From Hazenella coriacea (GTDB lineage: Bacteria; Bacillota; Bacilli; Thermoactinomycetales; Thermoactinomycetaceae), in contig NZ_SMAG01000002.1 of the NCBI RefSeq assembly GCF_004341825.1, forward strand, positions 496,001 through 560,000: a DNA stretch of 64,000 nucleotides. The letters run 5' to 3'. Positions 9,026 through 17,577 of the stretch are shown piece by piece. The notes below the pieces were generated by a model. The model was not told the DNA's origin. It ran no database searches and was given only the letters and a program-made list of their open reading frames with translations. Position 1 is the first letter of the stretch. Each line of letters opens with the position of its first letter. The translations under genes were made by a program, and so were the position numbers.

Positions 9026-9817
9026 TTGAAGAAAACCGGCTTTTTACATTCATTACATCATCAATTCTCAGATCCTATCGATTATCACGCCCAGATTGGC
9101 GATGAGCAATTTCTAATCAACCCGTTCATTGGGGAAAGGATTCAGCTTTCTTTTCTTGGAGAAATTTCTTGTATACATTGTGGTCGAAGAATTAAAAAGA
9201 CATATAATAGTGGTTATTGCTATCCATGCTTCAAATCGTTAGCTGAAAATGACTTATGTATTGTGAAACCCCACCTTTGTCATTTTCATCAGGGAACCTG
9301 TCGAGACCCTGAATTTGGTGAGCGATTTTGTATGCAACCACATATCGTGTATTTGGCATTAAGCAGTGATGTCAAAGTGGGAATCACCAGAAAAACGAAC
9401 CTACCTAAGCGATGGATCGACCAAGGAGCGACAGCTGCTGTACCGATTTTAGAGGTTCCTACCCGAAAGTTAGCTGGTGAAGTGGAAGTCTACTTAGCTC
9501 AATATATGAAAGATAAAACCAATTGGCGTAAAATGTTAAGAAATGAAGTTGCTGATCAAGATCTAACCCAAGTTAGAGATGAAGTACTTGCTCGATTACC
9601 AGATCATTATCAGCCTTTTGTTCTTGAGCCTCGCCCCATTAGTTATTTTCAATATCCTCATATCGAAGTTCCTGAAAAAATCTCTTCTCTTAAGTTAGAC
9701 AAGCATCCAGAGGTTCATGGACGCTTAATTGGTGTGAAAGCCCAATACCTGATTTTAGATTCAGGAGTGTTTCATGTACGCAATCATTCCGGTTATAAAA
9801 TCGCCTTCTCTGTCTAA
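9026..9817 (+). CDS. DUF2797 family protein
   Basis: 263-residue cytoplasmic protein. The N-terminal part has a Cys-rich zinc-binding arrangement (CIHCGRRIKK, then CYPCF, then further Cys/His at CHFHQGTC and FCMQ). The middle part, IVYLALSSDVKVGITR followed by RWIDQGATAA, is the hallmark of DUF2797 and is reminiscent of a GIY-YIG-type nuclease fold. Function is not established. TTG 9026 is the start, with GAAGGGAGG 7 bases upstream. Single gene between terminators. Confidence 0.82.
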   Translation: MKKTGFLHSLHHQFSDPIDYHAQIGDEQFLINPFIGERIQLSFLGEISCIHCGRRIKKTYNSGYCYPCFKSLAENDLCIVKPHLCHFHQGTCRDPEFGERFCMQPHIVYLALSSDVKVGITRKTNLPKRWIDQGATAAVPILEVPTRKLAGEVEVYLAQYMKDKTNWRKMLRNEVADQDLTQVRDEVLARLPDHYQPFVLEPRPISYFQYPHIEVPEKISSLKLDKHPEVHGRLIGVKAQYLILDSGVFHVRNHSGYKIAFSV

Positions 9818-9834
9818 AAGAAAACTGCTTCCTC

Positions 9835-9857
9835 GTCCCCGTGGATGGGGATTTTTT
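9835..9857 (+). terminator. Rho-independent terminator
   Basis: TCCCC/GGGGA hairpin followed by six T, shortly after the DUF2797 gene. Confidence 0.75.
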
Positions 9858-9865
9858 AATAGGAA

Positions 9866-9936
9866 CTGAGACAGAGAAACAGCAACCCGACTGGATCTGA
9901 TCCCATTGTGATTAAAAATGTTCATGTGAAATTGGG
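9866..9936 (+). repeat. Interspersed repeat, copy A (5'-truncated)
   Basis: Contains GAGACAGAGAAACAGC, then AACCCGACTGGATCTGATCC, and the AT-rich tail. The first hairpin arm is missing, and the copy begins just after the terminator of the DUF2797 gene. Same family as the copies at 16931, 24121 and 40493. Confidence 0.8.
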
Positions 9937-10019
9937 AAAAGGTTGGATTAAATGTTGAGAATAATTAGTAAAAATATAGACAATAAATTTTAAAATAAAT
10001 AAAGAAAAAGTGAAACTAT

Positions 10020-10220
10020 TTGACCCTTACTTACGTTAGTATATGTTGAGTAAGATTAATCAAGGATTTTTAAGTGTTGTTTAGAAATTGCAGAAAGAAT
10101 TTGTGTCTAATTATAGAAATAGATTTACTAAGTTGTATTTAATTTTGCTAACCCTCATAATTGATATAAACATTTGACCCCCTTGAGCAAAAGGGCCGAC
10201 ATGACGTCGGCCCTTTTGTG
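10020..10220 (+). ncRNA. Candidate small RNA ending in a strong hairpin
   Basis: The 9818-10315 gap has no convincing gene. Within it, TTGACC (10020) with a 16-bp spacer and TATGTT (10042) could start a transcript of about 170 bases. It would end at a perfect 13-bp inverted repeat, CAAAAGGGCCGAC/GTCGGCCCTTTTG (10188-10218). The hairpin is certain; the promoter and transcript are inference. The hairpin has only four U after the stem, so it may instead be a bidirectional barrier upstream of the Yip1 gene. Confidence 0.35.
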
Positions 10221-10315
10221 ATGGACTGAATGATATTTCTTCATCTATTTGATATAATAGAAAATAATTGTAATTAAAATTAATAGAGATTGTAGCTTTT
10301 GGAAGGAAGAAAAGT

Positions 10316-10927
10316 ATGTCTTCTCCATTTTTTAGCATATGGCTTCGACCGCGTAAAACTATTCGGTTGATTGAAAACTCTAGATATTCAAATATGGTTT
10401 TGGTTCTTGTCCTAGCAAGTTTGTATGGTATTTATGATGTTGCGCAAAGTTACAACCCTATTTTGGGAGACATGCCCTTATCTATAAAGTTTCTCCCGAC
10501 TGATCAAGTGTATCTGATGATTCTTAATGCACTTACTTGGGGAATCGTTGCTACATTCCTTGAAAGTGGGATCATCTTTTTACTCAGTCGTTTGCTCTAT
10601 GGTGAGGCTAAATTTCGTTCTGTTTTTAATGCAGTTACTTGGTCCAAAATTCCTATTCTTGTGGACACCTTTTTCATTTGGCTCCCCATTCTTTTAATTT
10701 TTGGACGGGAGTACTTTGCCTTAGCCCTACCATTTGATTGGATCGATCTATTAAAGATCATCCCACTTCTCCTATCAGTGATCTTAAATTGTTGGTATCT
10801 CTATGTTGTTTCCCAATGTATTACTGAAGTCAACAAATACGAATCTGGTTGGCAAGGATTTTTTGTTATTTTTTCAAGTGGATTTTTCTATATTGTCATT
10901 TATGCCCTACTCCTACTACTCTTTTAA
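10316..10927 (+). CDS. Yip1-domain membrane protein
   Basis: 203-residue integral membrane protein with five predicted helices. The N-terminus FFSIWLRPRKTIRLIE is the usual beginning of bacterial Yip1-domain proteins. Function is unknown in bacteria. GGAAGGA sits 8-9 bases before ATG. It stands alone, with a hairpin upstream and a terminator downstream. Confidence 0.75.
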   Translation: MSSPFFSIWLRPRKTIRLIENSRYSNMVLVLVLASLYGIYDVAQSYNPILGDMPLSIKFLPTDQVYLMILNALTWGIVATFLESGIIFLLSRLLYGEAKFRSVFNAVTWSKIPILVDTFFIWLPILLIFGREYFALALPFDWIDLLKIIPLLLSVILNCWYLYVVSQCITEVNKYESGWQGFFVIFSSGFFYIVIYALLLLLF

Positions 10928-10952
10928 AATAGAATCTACTCTTAGGCGTAAC

Positions 10953-10998
10953 AGCAACCCCACAACCTTAAATCTATAGGGATCAGGGTTGCTTTCTT
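10953..10998 (+). terminator. Probable terminator of the Yip1 gene
   Basis: AGCAACCC (10953-10960) pairs with GGGTTGCT (10986-10993), followed by TTCTT. The loop is long and the T-run imperfect. Its distal arm touches the end of repeat copy B. Confidence 0.55.
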
Positions 10999-11056
10999 AC
11001 TCTCTATGAGCATTTTGAGTGATATATTGATCCAGACACCGTCGGGTCTAGCTACC
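10990..11056 (-). repeat. Interspersed repeat, copy B (truncated, reverse)
   Basis: On the minus strand it reads GACCCGACGGTGTCTGGATC, then AATATATCACTCAAAATGCTC, then ATAGAGAGTAA. This closely follows the 3' half of copy C at 16931-17060. The 5' hairpin is absent. Confidence 0.75.
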
Positions 11057-11298
11057 TGGTTCCTAATTTATTCAAGTTGTTGTTTTGTACAAGTTGAGTT
11101 TTTATAGTCTCCAAGGTCACTTAAATCGTAAAGCGTTTTTCAATTCTTTTATGCTATTTTCTAGCTTTGAGTGTGAATTGAATTGTTCATCAGATGGTTA
11201 CAGAAAGAATAAAGGAGATGGATGAAGTCTAGGAAAAACATTTAAAATATTAGTAATATAACTTTTACTTTTTGTGGGAATGGGGGAGTGTGATTGGG

Positions 11299-12075
11299 AT
11301 GAAAGAGATTAGGTCAGGTGTTTATTGGATTTCTTTGGGGGTTGTCAATGCTTATGTACTCAGCCAGAGTAAGGAACAGTGGTATTTGGTCGATTCTGGG
11401 TTTTCTTCGCACGCTAAGAAAATCATTCACAAAGTGAGTCGGATCTTTTCGAACCAGCCTTTAGGAATTTTATTGACACACGGCCATCTTGATCACTCAG
11501 GTGCAGCTTCGGACCTGGCGGATTATTGGGAAGTTCCTGTTTATGCCCATTCGAGCGAGGTTCCTTTTTTAAATGGAGAGCTACGCTATCCTGATCCTGA
11601 TCCGACAGTAGGGGGATTTTTAGCTTTTATGATGCGTTTTATGGAGAATCGGACGGTTCAGATGGGATCTAGGTTGAAGGCTCTTCCCCCTTCAGGAGAG
11701 ATCCCACATATGACTGAATGGCAATGGATTTCAACACCTGGGCATACACACGGTCATATCAGTTTTTTTCGCAAAAAGGACGCCACTCTTATTGGTGGAG
11801 ATGCACTCGCTACGATGAACACAGACTCCTTTCGAGACACTCTCATCAAACGACGGGGAATCTATCGTCCCGGTACACCAATCACCATTAATTGGGATGC
11901 TGCTCAATACTCTGTTCGTCAATTGGCTCGCTTACGTCCAACAGCTCTGGCATGTGGACATGGCGTTCCCTTAATTGACACTCATTTACCTTACCACTTG
12001 TGCTATTTTGCTCGATCTTTTCCAATTCCAAAGCGAGGACGCTATGTGATTCGACCGATTCGAATGAAATATTGA
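11299..12075 (+). CDS. Metallo-beta-lactamase-fold hydrolase
   Basis: 258-residue MBL-fold protein. Zinc ligands are all visible: THGHLDHSG (HxHxDH), GHTHGHISFF, the bridging Asp in GGDAL and the last His in ACGHG. Such proteins include glyoxalase II-like thioesterases and other hydrolases; the substrate cannot be assigned. ATG 11299 is favoured by GGGGGAG 10 bases upstream over the TTG at 11272. It is convergent with the alpha/beta hydrolase that follows. Confidence 0.85.
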   Translation: MKEIRSGVYWISLGVVNAYVLSQSKEQWYLVDSGFSSHAKKIIHKVSRIFSNQPLGILLTHGHLDHSGAASDLADYWEVPVYAHSSEVPFLNGELRYPDPDPTVGGFLAFMMRFMENRTVQMGSRLKALPPSGEIPHMTEWQWISTPGHTHGHISFFRKKDATLIGGDALATMNTDSFRDTLIKRRGIYRPGTPITINWDAAQYSVRQLARLRPTALACGHGVPLIDTHLPYHLCYFARSFPIPKRGRYVIRPIRMKY

Positions 12076-12114
12076 AAAGATGACCATGATTAAGGCATCA
12101 CTCTCAATCTAATT

Positions 12115-12160
12115 GAATCCTTATTACTCATCGAATGACCCCCATGAGTAATAAGGATTC
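12115..12160. terminator. Perfect 17-bp hairpin between convergent genes
   Basis: GAATCCTTATTACTCAT (12115-12131) and its exact complement (12144-12160) enclose a 12-base loop. It lies between two convergent genes and probably terminates both, though neither side has a long T-run. Confidence 0.6.
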
Positions 12161-12190
12161 GAGGGGAAACAGTTGGATGATGGTCTACAA

Positions 12191-13030
12191 TTACCAAATA
12201 TTTTTGAAAAAGTGAATGGTTTCTTGAATCGCTTCCTCCAGTTGTGGTGTGGTACCAGCGAAGGGGTGCACAGCGCCCATCGTGTGTGTCGCTCCTTTGA
12301 CAACATGCAGGCTAGCATGCGGAGCTGCTTGGGCCATCGTTTTTGCACCTTCGAAGAATCCTGGATGATCTTGATCTCCTTGAACAAGAAGGAGTGGGAT
12401 CTGCAATTGAGGAAGACGCTTAAGAAAATCATACCTCTCTCTATGTTGCTCTATATCATCTAAAACTTCCCGATCAATAGGGAGCTCTTGATGGGTACGT
12501 GCGTTAACAATGGTAGCTCCTCCTTGATCGTAGATGGTTTGGATCGTTTCTTTAGCAAAAAAATCAGGGCGATGAATACTATTCCAAACAGCTACCGCTT
12601 CAATATCAGGTGAGTCTAAGGCGAAGATTAAGCTGTCCCCTCCTCCACGACTATGTCCCAAGAGACCGATTCGTGTAGAATCTAATGCTTCAGGGTAAGG
12701 CAACTTTTTATTTTTCAACTGGGTGAGTAGGAACGAGAGATCCTCTTGTTGACGAGTAAAAGTTTGGTGAGCAAATAATTCCAGTTCACTAAACTCTTCA
12801 GGTTGATCACCAATTCCATTCATGGAAAAGTTAAACGTAATGACTGAAAAACCAGCTTCTGCGATTCGTTGTGCTACAGTGGGAAAAAAGCCCCAATCTT
12901 TGAAAGCTTTAAATCCATGACAGATGATAATCGTGGGGGAGACCTTAAGTGATTGAGGAACTCGGACTTCTCCACGAATGACTCGATTTTCTTTATGTAG
13001 ATCCAAGAGAAATGATTGCTGGATGACCAT
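12191..13030 (-). CDS. Alpha/beta hydrolase (dienelactone hydrolase/peptidase S9-like)
   Basis: 279-residue cytoplasmic hydrolase. The oxyanion region is IICHGFKAF, the nucleophile elbow GHSRGG, the acid lies in VQGDQDHPG and the base in GATHTMGAVHP, in the usual order. AAAGGAGG precedes ATG 13030. No signal peptide. Substrate is not predictable beyond a small ester or amide. Confidence 0.83.
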   Translation of the reverse strand: MVIQQSFLLDLHKENRVIRGEVRVPQSLKVSPTIIICHGFKAFKDWGFFPTVAQRIAEAGFSVITFNFSMNGIGDQPEEFSELELFAHQTFTRQQEDLSFLLTQLKNKKLPYPEALDSTRIGLLGHSRGGGDSLIFALDSPDIEAVAVWNSIHRPDFFAKETIQTIYDQGGATIVNARTHQELPIDREVLDDIEQHRERYDFLKRLPQLQIPLLLVQGDQDHPGFFEGAKTMAQAAPHASLHVVKGATHTMGAVHPFAGTTPQLEEAIQETIHFFKNIW

Positions 13031-13084
13031 GTGAAATGCCTCCTTTTATATAAATCTTTCCATGATCGTCTTAGTTTTCTAAAA

Positions 13085-13113
13085 TTGAATCGCTTTCTTC
13101 TTTAATATATAAT
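13085..13113 (+). promoter_or_regulatory. Promoter of the cobalamin operon
   Basis: TTGAAT (13085-13090), exactly 17 bases, then a perfect TATAAT (13108-13113). It lies about 25 bases upstream of the cobalamin aptamer. Confidence 0.82.
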
Positions 13114-13137
13114 AAAAACGAACGAAGTGAATAGAAG

Positions 13138-13299
13138 GAAAGGTCTTTCTATAAAGGAAAGTGAAAAGGGAAACCGGTGCAAACCCGGTGCGGTCCCGCC
13201 ACTGTGATTGGAGAGGATGACTGCTTAAAGGGCCACTGTCCAATGTGATGGGAAGGCGCAGTCAGACAATGATCCAAAAGCCAGGAGACCTGCCTTTCC
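13138..13299 (+). ncRNA. Cobalamin (B12) riboswitch
   Basis: The aptamer hallmarks are present in order: GGGAAACCGGTGCAAACCCG, GCGGTCCCGCCACTGTGA (containing the B12-box GCCACTG), and AAAGCCAGGAGACCTGCC at the 3' end. The outer P1 helix can form from GGAAAGGTC (13138) and GACCTGCCTTTCC. It controls the downstream BtuF-BtuC-BtuD-PduO operon, probably by premature termination when adenosylcobalamin is abundant. Confidence 0.95.
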
Positions 13300-13306
13300 C
13301 AAGCGG

Positions 13307-13422
13307 CACTTACGTTCTCCTTCGAGGTAAAGGAGAAACGTGCGCTCAGACTTGATTTTGATCATGGCTGAATTTTTCCGCATGCACTTCTCCATCCTGT
13401 GCCTCGTATGCACAGGCTTTTT
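13307..13422 (+). promoter_or_regulatory. Expression platform and terminator of the cobalamin riboswitch
   Basis: After the aptamer comes a hairpin, ACGTTCTCCTT/AAGGAGAAACGT (about 13311-13343). An intrinsic terminator follows: CCTGTGC (13396-13402) pairs with GCACAGG (13410-13416), followed by TTTTT. The terminator lies before the BtuF start codon, which indicates transcriptional OFF control. Confidence 0.8.
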
Positions 13423-13451
13423 AGTTTGTATGATTAGAGAGGAGAAGGTAG

Positions 13452-14396
13452 ATGAACAGATTTTTGCGTCATAAGAAATGGTTAGCTCTATTTACATTTA
13501 TATTGTTATTAAGTTCGGTGATTACTGCTTGTTCTGCGTTACCTGACTCTAAAACACCCAAGAAGCCTAATTCAATTAAGTATCCGATTCATCTGACAGA
13601 TCAGGTAGGGAATAAAGTTAGTGTTGTCAAAGAACCAGAGCGGATTGTTTCATTGATTCCAAGTACAACTGAAATTGCTTTTGCATTGGGTTTAAAGGAA
13701 CAGATTGTTGGTGTGACGGAGAATGACGATTATCCAGCAGAAGCGAAAAATCTGCCTAAAGTAGGCGACTATAAAATTGATGTTGAGAAAGTAGTAGCTT
13801 TAAAGCCGGATTTGGTCTTGGCACAAAAAGCCAATGAACCAGAAACCATTAAAAAATTACAACAACTTGGGATTCCTGTATTGGTGACAGATGCCAATGA
13901 AGTGAAAGATGTATTTGCCTCGATTGACTTAATTGCTCAAGCCACTGATCGGACATATGAAGGAGATACTTTAGTTGGTGAGATGAGTAAGCACCGACTG
14001 CAAATTTTCCATCAAGTTGCCAAAATCCCTGAGGACAAACGAGTAAAAGTATGGATTGAAATTGACCCAACCTTATTTACAGCTGGTGGAGATACCTTTT
14101 TAAATGAGTTAGTCACCTTGGCAGGCGGGAAAAACGTAGCCATTCAGTTACAAGGGTGGCCACAAGTTTCATCTGAACAAGTCGTCAAATGGAATCCAGA
14201 TGTGATCCTTACGACGTATGGTGGCGAGCAAGAGATTCTTAAGCGCCAAGGTTGGGATGCAGTCAATGCGATTAAAAATAATCGTGTCGTTTCGGTAGAT
14301 CCTAACTTAGTCAACCGTCCTGGTCCTCGGATTATTGATGGTGTTGAGCAGATGGCTAAAGGTTTCTATCCTGATGTCATTGGTGTGAAAAAATAA
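13452..14396 (+). CDS. btuF: Cobalamin ABC transporter substrate-binding lipoprotein
   Basis: 314-residue lipoprotein. Residues 1-26 form a signal peptide with lipobox VITAC and lipidated Cys27. The mature part is a class III periplasmic-binding fold (RIVSLIPSTTEIAFALGL, later VVSVDPNLVNRPGPR). The riboswitch upstream and the adenosyltransferase at the end of the operon point to vitamin B12 rather than iron siderophore as ligand. GAGGAGAAGG precedes ATG. The stop codon overlaps the start of the permease gene by one base. Confidence 0.88.
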   Translation: MNRFLRHKKWLALFTFILLLSSVITACSALPDSKTPKKPNSIKYPIHLTDQVGNKVSVVKEPERIVSLIPSTTEIAFALGLKEQIVGVTENDDYPAEAKNLPKVGDYKIDVEKVVALKPDLVLAQKANEPETIKKLQQLGIPVLVTDANEVKDVFASIDLIAQATDRTYEGDTLVGEMSKHRLQIFHQVAKIPEDKRVKVWIEIDPTLFTAGGDTFLNELVTLAGGKNVAIQLQGWPQVSSEQVVKWNPDVILTTYGGEQEILKRQGWDAVNAIKNNRVVSVDPNLVNRPGPRIIDGVEQMAKGFYPDVIGVKK

Positions 14397-15439
14397 TGAG
14401 TATGGCACAAAAGAGGACTAAACTCCTCTTGTGGGGCGGAGGATGGTTCCTCTGCTTTCTTTTTACTTTGTCGCTTGCAGTTACGATCGGAAGTGTAAGT
14501 ATTGATTTTCTAACTGTTTGGAAGAGCCTTGCACATCATCTGCTTCCATTTGTTTCATTCCATATTGATGAAGCGACGGATGCAATCATCTGGCAACTTC
14601 GATTACCAAGGGTGCTGTTGGCAGCTGTGGTAGGGGCTTCTTTAGCTGTGGCAGGAGTGGTGTTTCAAGCCTTACTGAGAAATCCACTAGCTGACCCTTA
14701 TATTTTAGGAGTCTCAGCGGGATCCGCTACAGGAGCAGCTTTGGCTATGATTACGGGCTGGGGGGCTCTTTGGTTAGGGCGTGGGTCGATTTCTATATTT
14801 GCTTTTTTAGGGGCATGTCTTGCTTTATTCTTTGTGTTGCGGCTTGCCCAGATTGGAGACCAGATGCGGACAGGAACTTTAATCTTGTCCGGAGTGGTTG
14901 TCAATGCTCTATTTGGAGCGATTCTTACTTGTATCATTGCTCTTTCTCCTGAGGAGATGCAACAGATTCAATACTGGTTGATGGGCGGCTTGGGACTCAG
15001 AGAGTGGAAACATCTAGCCGTAGTCACTCCAGTTTTGTTCATTGGTTTCACCATTTCTTGGTTGTATAGTCGAGAGCTTAATTTGCTGGGGCTTGGTGAC
15101 CGACCAGCCACCCATTTAGGTGTCAGTGTAGTCAAAGTCCGTATTTTTTTACTGGTGATTGCTTCATTAATTACAGGAGTAGCTGTCTCTGTGTCAGGAA
15201 CCATTGGTTTTGTAGGCTTGGTGATTCCCCATCTTTTACGATTGCTGACAGGTGCCGACCATCGTACATTGTTACCGCTTTCAATGATAGCAGGTGCGAC
15301 TTTTCTAGTAGGAGCAGATTGTATTGCACGAGTGTTGTTAAGTCCCATTGAAATTCCCATTGGTGTTGTAACAGCATTTATAGGAGCCCCGTTTTTTGCA
15401 ATGATTTTACGAAAACATCAACATAAATTAAGCCAGTAG
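14396..15439 (+). CDS. btuC: FecCD/BtuC-type ABC transporter permease
   Basis: 347-residue permease with about nine to ten membrane helices. Family motifs are RLPRVLLAAVVGASLAVAG near residue 65 and GFVGLVIPHLLR near residue 275, the latter being the coupling-helix region that contacts the ATPase. Its ATG shares a base with the btuF stop codon (TAATG), so the two are translationally coupled. Assigned to cobalamin uptake by operon context. Confidence 0.9.
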   Translation: MSMAQKRTKLLLWGGGWFLCFLFTLSLAVTIGSVSIDFLTVWKSLAHHLLPFVSFHIDEATDAIIWQLRLPRVLLAAVVGASLAVAGVVFQALLRNPLADPYILGVSAGSATGAALAMITGWGALWLGRGSISIFAFLGACLALFFVLRLAQIGDQMRTGTLILSGVVVNALFGAILTCIIALSPEEMQQIQYWLMGGLGLREWKHLAVVTPVLFIGFTISWLYSRELNLLGLGDRPATHLGVSVVKVRIFLLVIASLITGVAVSVSGTIGFVGLVIPHLLRLLTGADHRTLLPLSMIAGATFLVGADCIARVLLSPIEIPIGVVTAFIGAPFFAMILRKHQHKLSQ

Positions 15440-15522
15440 CTTCTAGGTGAAAACAGAACTCTGACGTTTCTAGCATACACTGTTTGATTGGACTGAAATG
15501 AAGTGCCTGAGGAGGGAATAGG

Positions 15523-16326
15523 ATGCTCATAGCTGAAGGATTAAGTAAACGATATGGAAGTCGTCCTGTGTTGAAAGATATTCATCTTCAGGTATTCAAA
15601 GGAGAATGTGTAGGCATATTAGGACCCAATGGTAGTGGGAAAAGTACCCTCATCCGTATGTTAGCAGGAGAAGATCAGCCTGACCAAGGACAGATTTGGT
15701 TGCAAGATCAAGACCTTTTTGCTTATTCCCCCAGACAGCGAGCACAAATGATGGCCATTCTAATTCAAGAGAGCTTAGGCGAGTTACCCTTTAACGTTCG
15801 TGAAGTGGTAATGATGGGCAGGCATCCCTATCAAGGAAAATGGCCCTGGTCAAATGAGACAGACGATCAAATCGTAGAGGATATATTACAAAAGTTAAAT
15901 CTTCAATCCATGAGGAACCGTCTTCTCAGCGAATTGAGTGGGGGAGAAAGACAACGAGTAGCTTTAGCTAAAGCGATGGCTCAACAGCCTAAGCTATTAC
16001 TTCTTGATGAACCCACTACTTATTTGGATATTCAATATCAATTACGTATGTTGACCCTCTTGAAAGAGTGGCAAGTTGACCAGTCTTTGACCATTGTGAC
16101 TGTTCTTCATGATCTAAACCTGGCTGCCCAATTTTGTGATCGACTTATTTTATTAAAAGATGGAGTGATCCAACATATGGGAACCCCTCGTGAAGTGATT
16201 CAGTCAAAGTGGATTGAACAGATTTTTGGTGTAAGTTGTTCAGTTATTGATCATCCAACTCGAAAAGTCCCCCAGATCTTTGTAGAGGTACATGCTTCAC
16301 CAACAGCTTCAGTTTCAAGTGCATGA
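15523..16326 (+). CDS. btuD: Cobalamin ABC transporter ATP-binding protein
   Basis: 267-residue ATPase. Walker A GPNGSGKST, Q-loop in ILIQESLGE, signature LSGGERQRVALAKAM and Walker B LLLLDEPT are all intact. The last 30 residues vary as is usual. TGAGGAGGGA lies upstream of ATG. An 83-base gap separates it from the permease gene without a terminator, so it stays in the same operon. Confidence 0.9.
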   Translation: MLIAEGLSKRYGSRPVLKDIHLQVFKGECVGILGPNGSGKSTLIRMLAGEDQPDQGQIWLQDQDLFAYSPRQRAQMMAILIQESLGELPFNVREVVMMGRHPYQGKWPWSNETDDQIVEDILQKLNLQSMRNRLLSELSGGERQRVALAKAMAQQPKLLLLDEPTTYLDIQYQLRMLTLLKEWQVDQSLTIVTVLHDLNLAAQFCDRLILLKDGVIQHMGTPREVIQSKWIEQIFGVSCSVIDHPTRKVPQIFVEVHASPTASVSSA

Positions 16327-16350
16327 CTCAAATTAGAAAGGGGAATTTCT

Positions 16351-16911
16351 ATGAAAATATATACACGTACTGGTGATGAAGGAAAAACAGGAGTCATCGG
16401 AGGAAGAGTACACAAAGACGATATTCGGGTAGAGGCTTATGGAACCGTTGATGAATTAAATGCTTGGGTCGGCGAAGCCCTCTTACGAATGGACCCAACT
16501 TCTCATTCAGATTTAATGCAAGATCTTACAGAGATTCAACATCAACTATTCGATGCCGGGGGAGATCTTGCTCAAGCTGGTAAGCAACGTCATTACAAAG
16601 TAACGGCTGAGATGGTTACACAGCTTGAAAACTTAATTGACCAATATGATCAAGAGTGTCCCCCTCTCGAAAGATTTATTTTACCTGGAGGATCACCAAG
16701 TTCAGTCGCTTTACACTTGTGTCGTGTGGTTGCTCGTAGAGCCGAGCGTTGTGTGGTAACCTTAAGTCGAGAGCAAGAAACCAACGATGAAGTGAGACGA
16801 TATTTGAATCGTTTATCAGACTACTTTTTCACTGTTGCCCGTACAGTCAATGCGCGGGCTCAAGTTCCAGATGTTGAATACAAACGGGGCGGTCAGGTTT
16901 TTAAAGATTGA
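16351..16911 (+). CDS. pduO: PduO-type ATP:cob(I)alamin adenosyltransferase
   Basis: 186-residue enzyme that converts cob(I)alamin and ATP to adenosylcobalamin. The N-terminus MKIYTRTGDEGKTGVIGG and VEAYGTVDELNAWVG are diagnostic. The C-terminal VARRAERC and LNRLSDYFFTVAR are also typical of PduO-type enzymes. GAAAGGGG precedes the start. As the last gene of the riboswitch-controlled operon it couples uptake of B12 to coenzyme formation. The symbol cobO/yvqK is also used for this family in Bacillus. Confidence 0.95.
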   Translation: MKIYTRTGDEGKTGVIGGRVHKDDIRVEAYGTVDELNAWVGEALLRMDPTSHSDLMQDLTEIQHQLFDAGGDLAQAGKQRHYKVTAEMVTQLENLIDQYDQECPPLERFILPGGSPSSVALHLCRVVARRAERCVVTLSREQETNDEVRRYLNRLSDYFFTVARTVNARAQVPDVEYKRGGQVFKD

Positions 16912-16930
16912 ACCATTCTCCGCAGGATAC

Positions 16931-17060
16931 TTAGGAGGGGAGATGTTTCACTGACGAACGACTTTTGCGGATCTGTTACGAGAGTGAGACAGGGAAACAT
17001 CGACCCGACGGGATTTGGATCAATATATGTTACTAAAAAATACTCATATAGAGTAATTAA
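16931..17060 (+). repeat. Interspersed repeat, copy C (full length)
   Basis: TTAGGAGGGGA, first arm GATGTTTC, GACTTTTGCGGATC, second arm GAAACATC, GACCCGACGGGATTTGGATC, and an AT-rich tail ending ACTCATATAGAGTAA. It fills the gap between the PduO gene and the ArsC/Spx-like gene. One of the most complete copies in the window. Confidence 0.88.
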
Positions 17061-17083
17061 CAATAAAACTGAGGTGTATGTGG

Positions 17084-17449
17084 GTGTCAGAAAAAAATCT
17101 ACTTTATTATGGTTATCCCAAGTGTGGCACATGTCGAAAAGCAAAAAAGTTTTTAGAGGATCATAAGATCTCTTTCATCGATAAACATATTGTGGAAGAG
17201 CCTCCGTCTAAAGAAGAGTTAGCTCAATTCGTGCAAAAAAGTGGATTGCCTATTCAAAAGTTTTTTAATACGAGTGGAAAAAAATATCGCGAACTGGGAT
17301 TGTCACAAAAGTTAAAAGAGATGAGTGACGAAGAAAAATTGACTGTACTTGCTTCTGATGGGATGTTGATCAAGCGACCGATTGTTACGGATGGGGAAAA
17401 AGTAACAGTTGGATTTAAAGAAGATGTGTTTAAGGAGCAATGGGCATGA
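17084..17449 (+). CDS. ArsC/Spx-family protein (YusI/YffB-like)
   Basis: 121-residue thioredoxin-fold protein with CGTC (C14, C17) in YYGYPKCGTCRKAKKFLE and the later LIKRPIVTDGEKVTVGF typical of the ArsC/Spx superfamily. Closest remembered relatives are the YusI/YffB-type reductases, not true Spx, which would bind RNA polymerase. GTG 17084 has GAGGTG at a 7-base spacing, whereas ATG 17078 would leave only one base. Its promoter would have to lie in or next to repeat copy C. Ends at a strong terminator. Confidence 0.82.
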   Translation: MSEKNLLYYGYPKCGTCRKAKKFLEDHKISFIDKHIVEEPPSKEELAQFVQKSGLPIQKFFNTSGKKYRELGLSQKLKEMSDEEKLTVLASDGMLIKRPIVTDGEKVTVGFKEDVFKEQWA

Positions 17450-17458
17450 TTGAATCAG

Positions 17459-17488
17459 GGACTAAGGGACTAACCTTAGTCCTTTTTT
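17459..17488 (+). terminator. Rho-independent terminator
   Basis: GGACTAAGG/CCTTAGTCC stem followed by six T. Confidence 0.92.
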
Positions 17489-17577
17489 AGTGTAAAAAAA
17501 TATTTTAAATCATAGAAGGAGAATTGAAAACCAAATCGTATTTATAAGAAGATTATACATTTTGGGAGGATTCTAAT

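Noticed and set aside
12115-12160. Hairpin as an integration attachment site
   Set aside because: It sits between convergent genes and has no integrase or second copy nearby; termination explains it better.
14968-15360. 130-codon minus-strand ORF opposite the btuC-like gene
   Set aside because: It is a mirror of an intact permease frame, has Pro/Thr-rich low-information sequence and no ribosome binding site.
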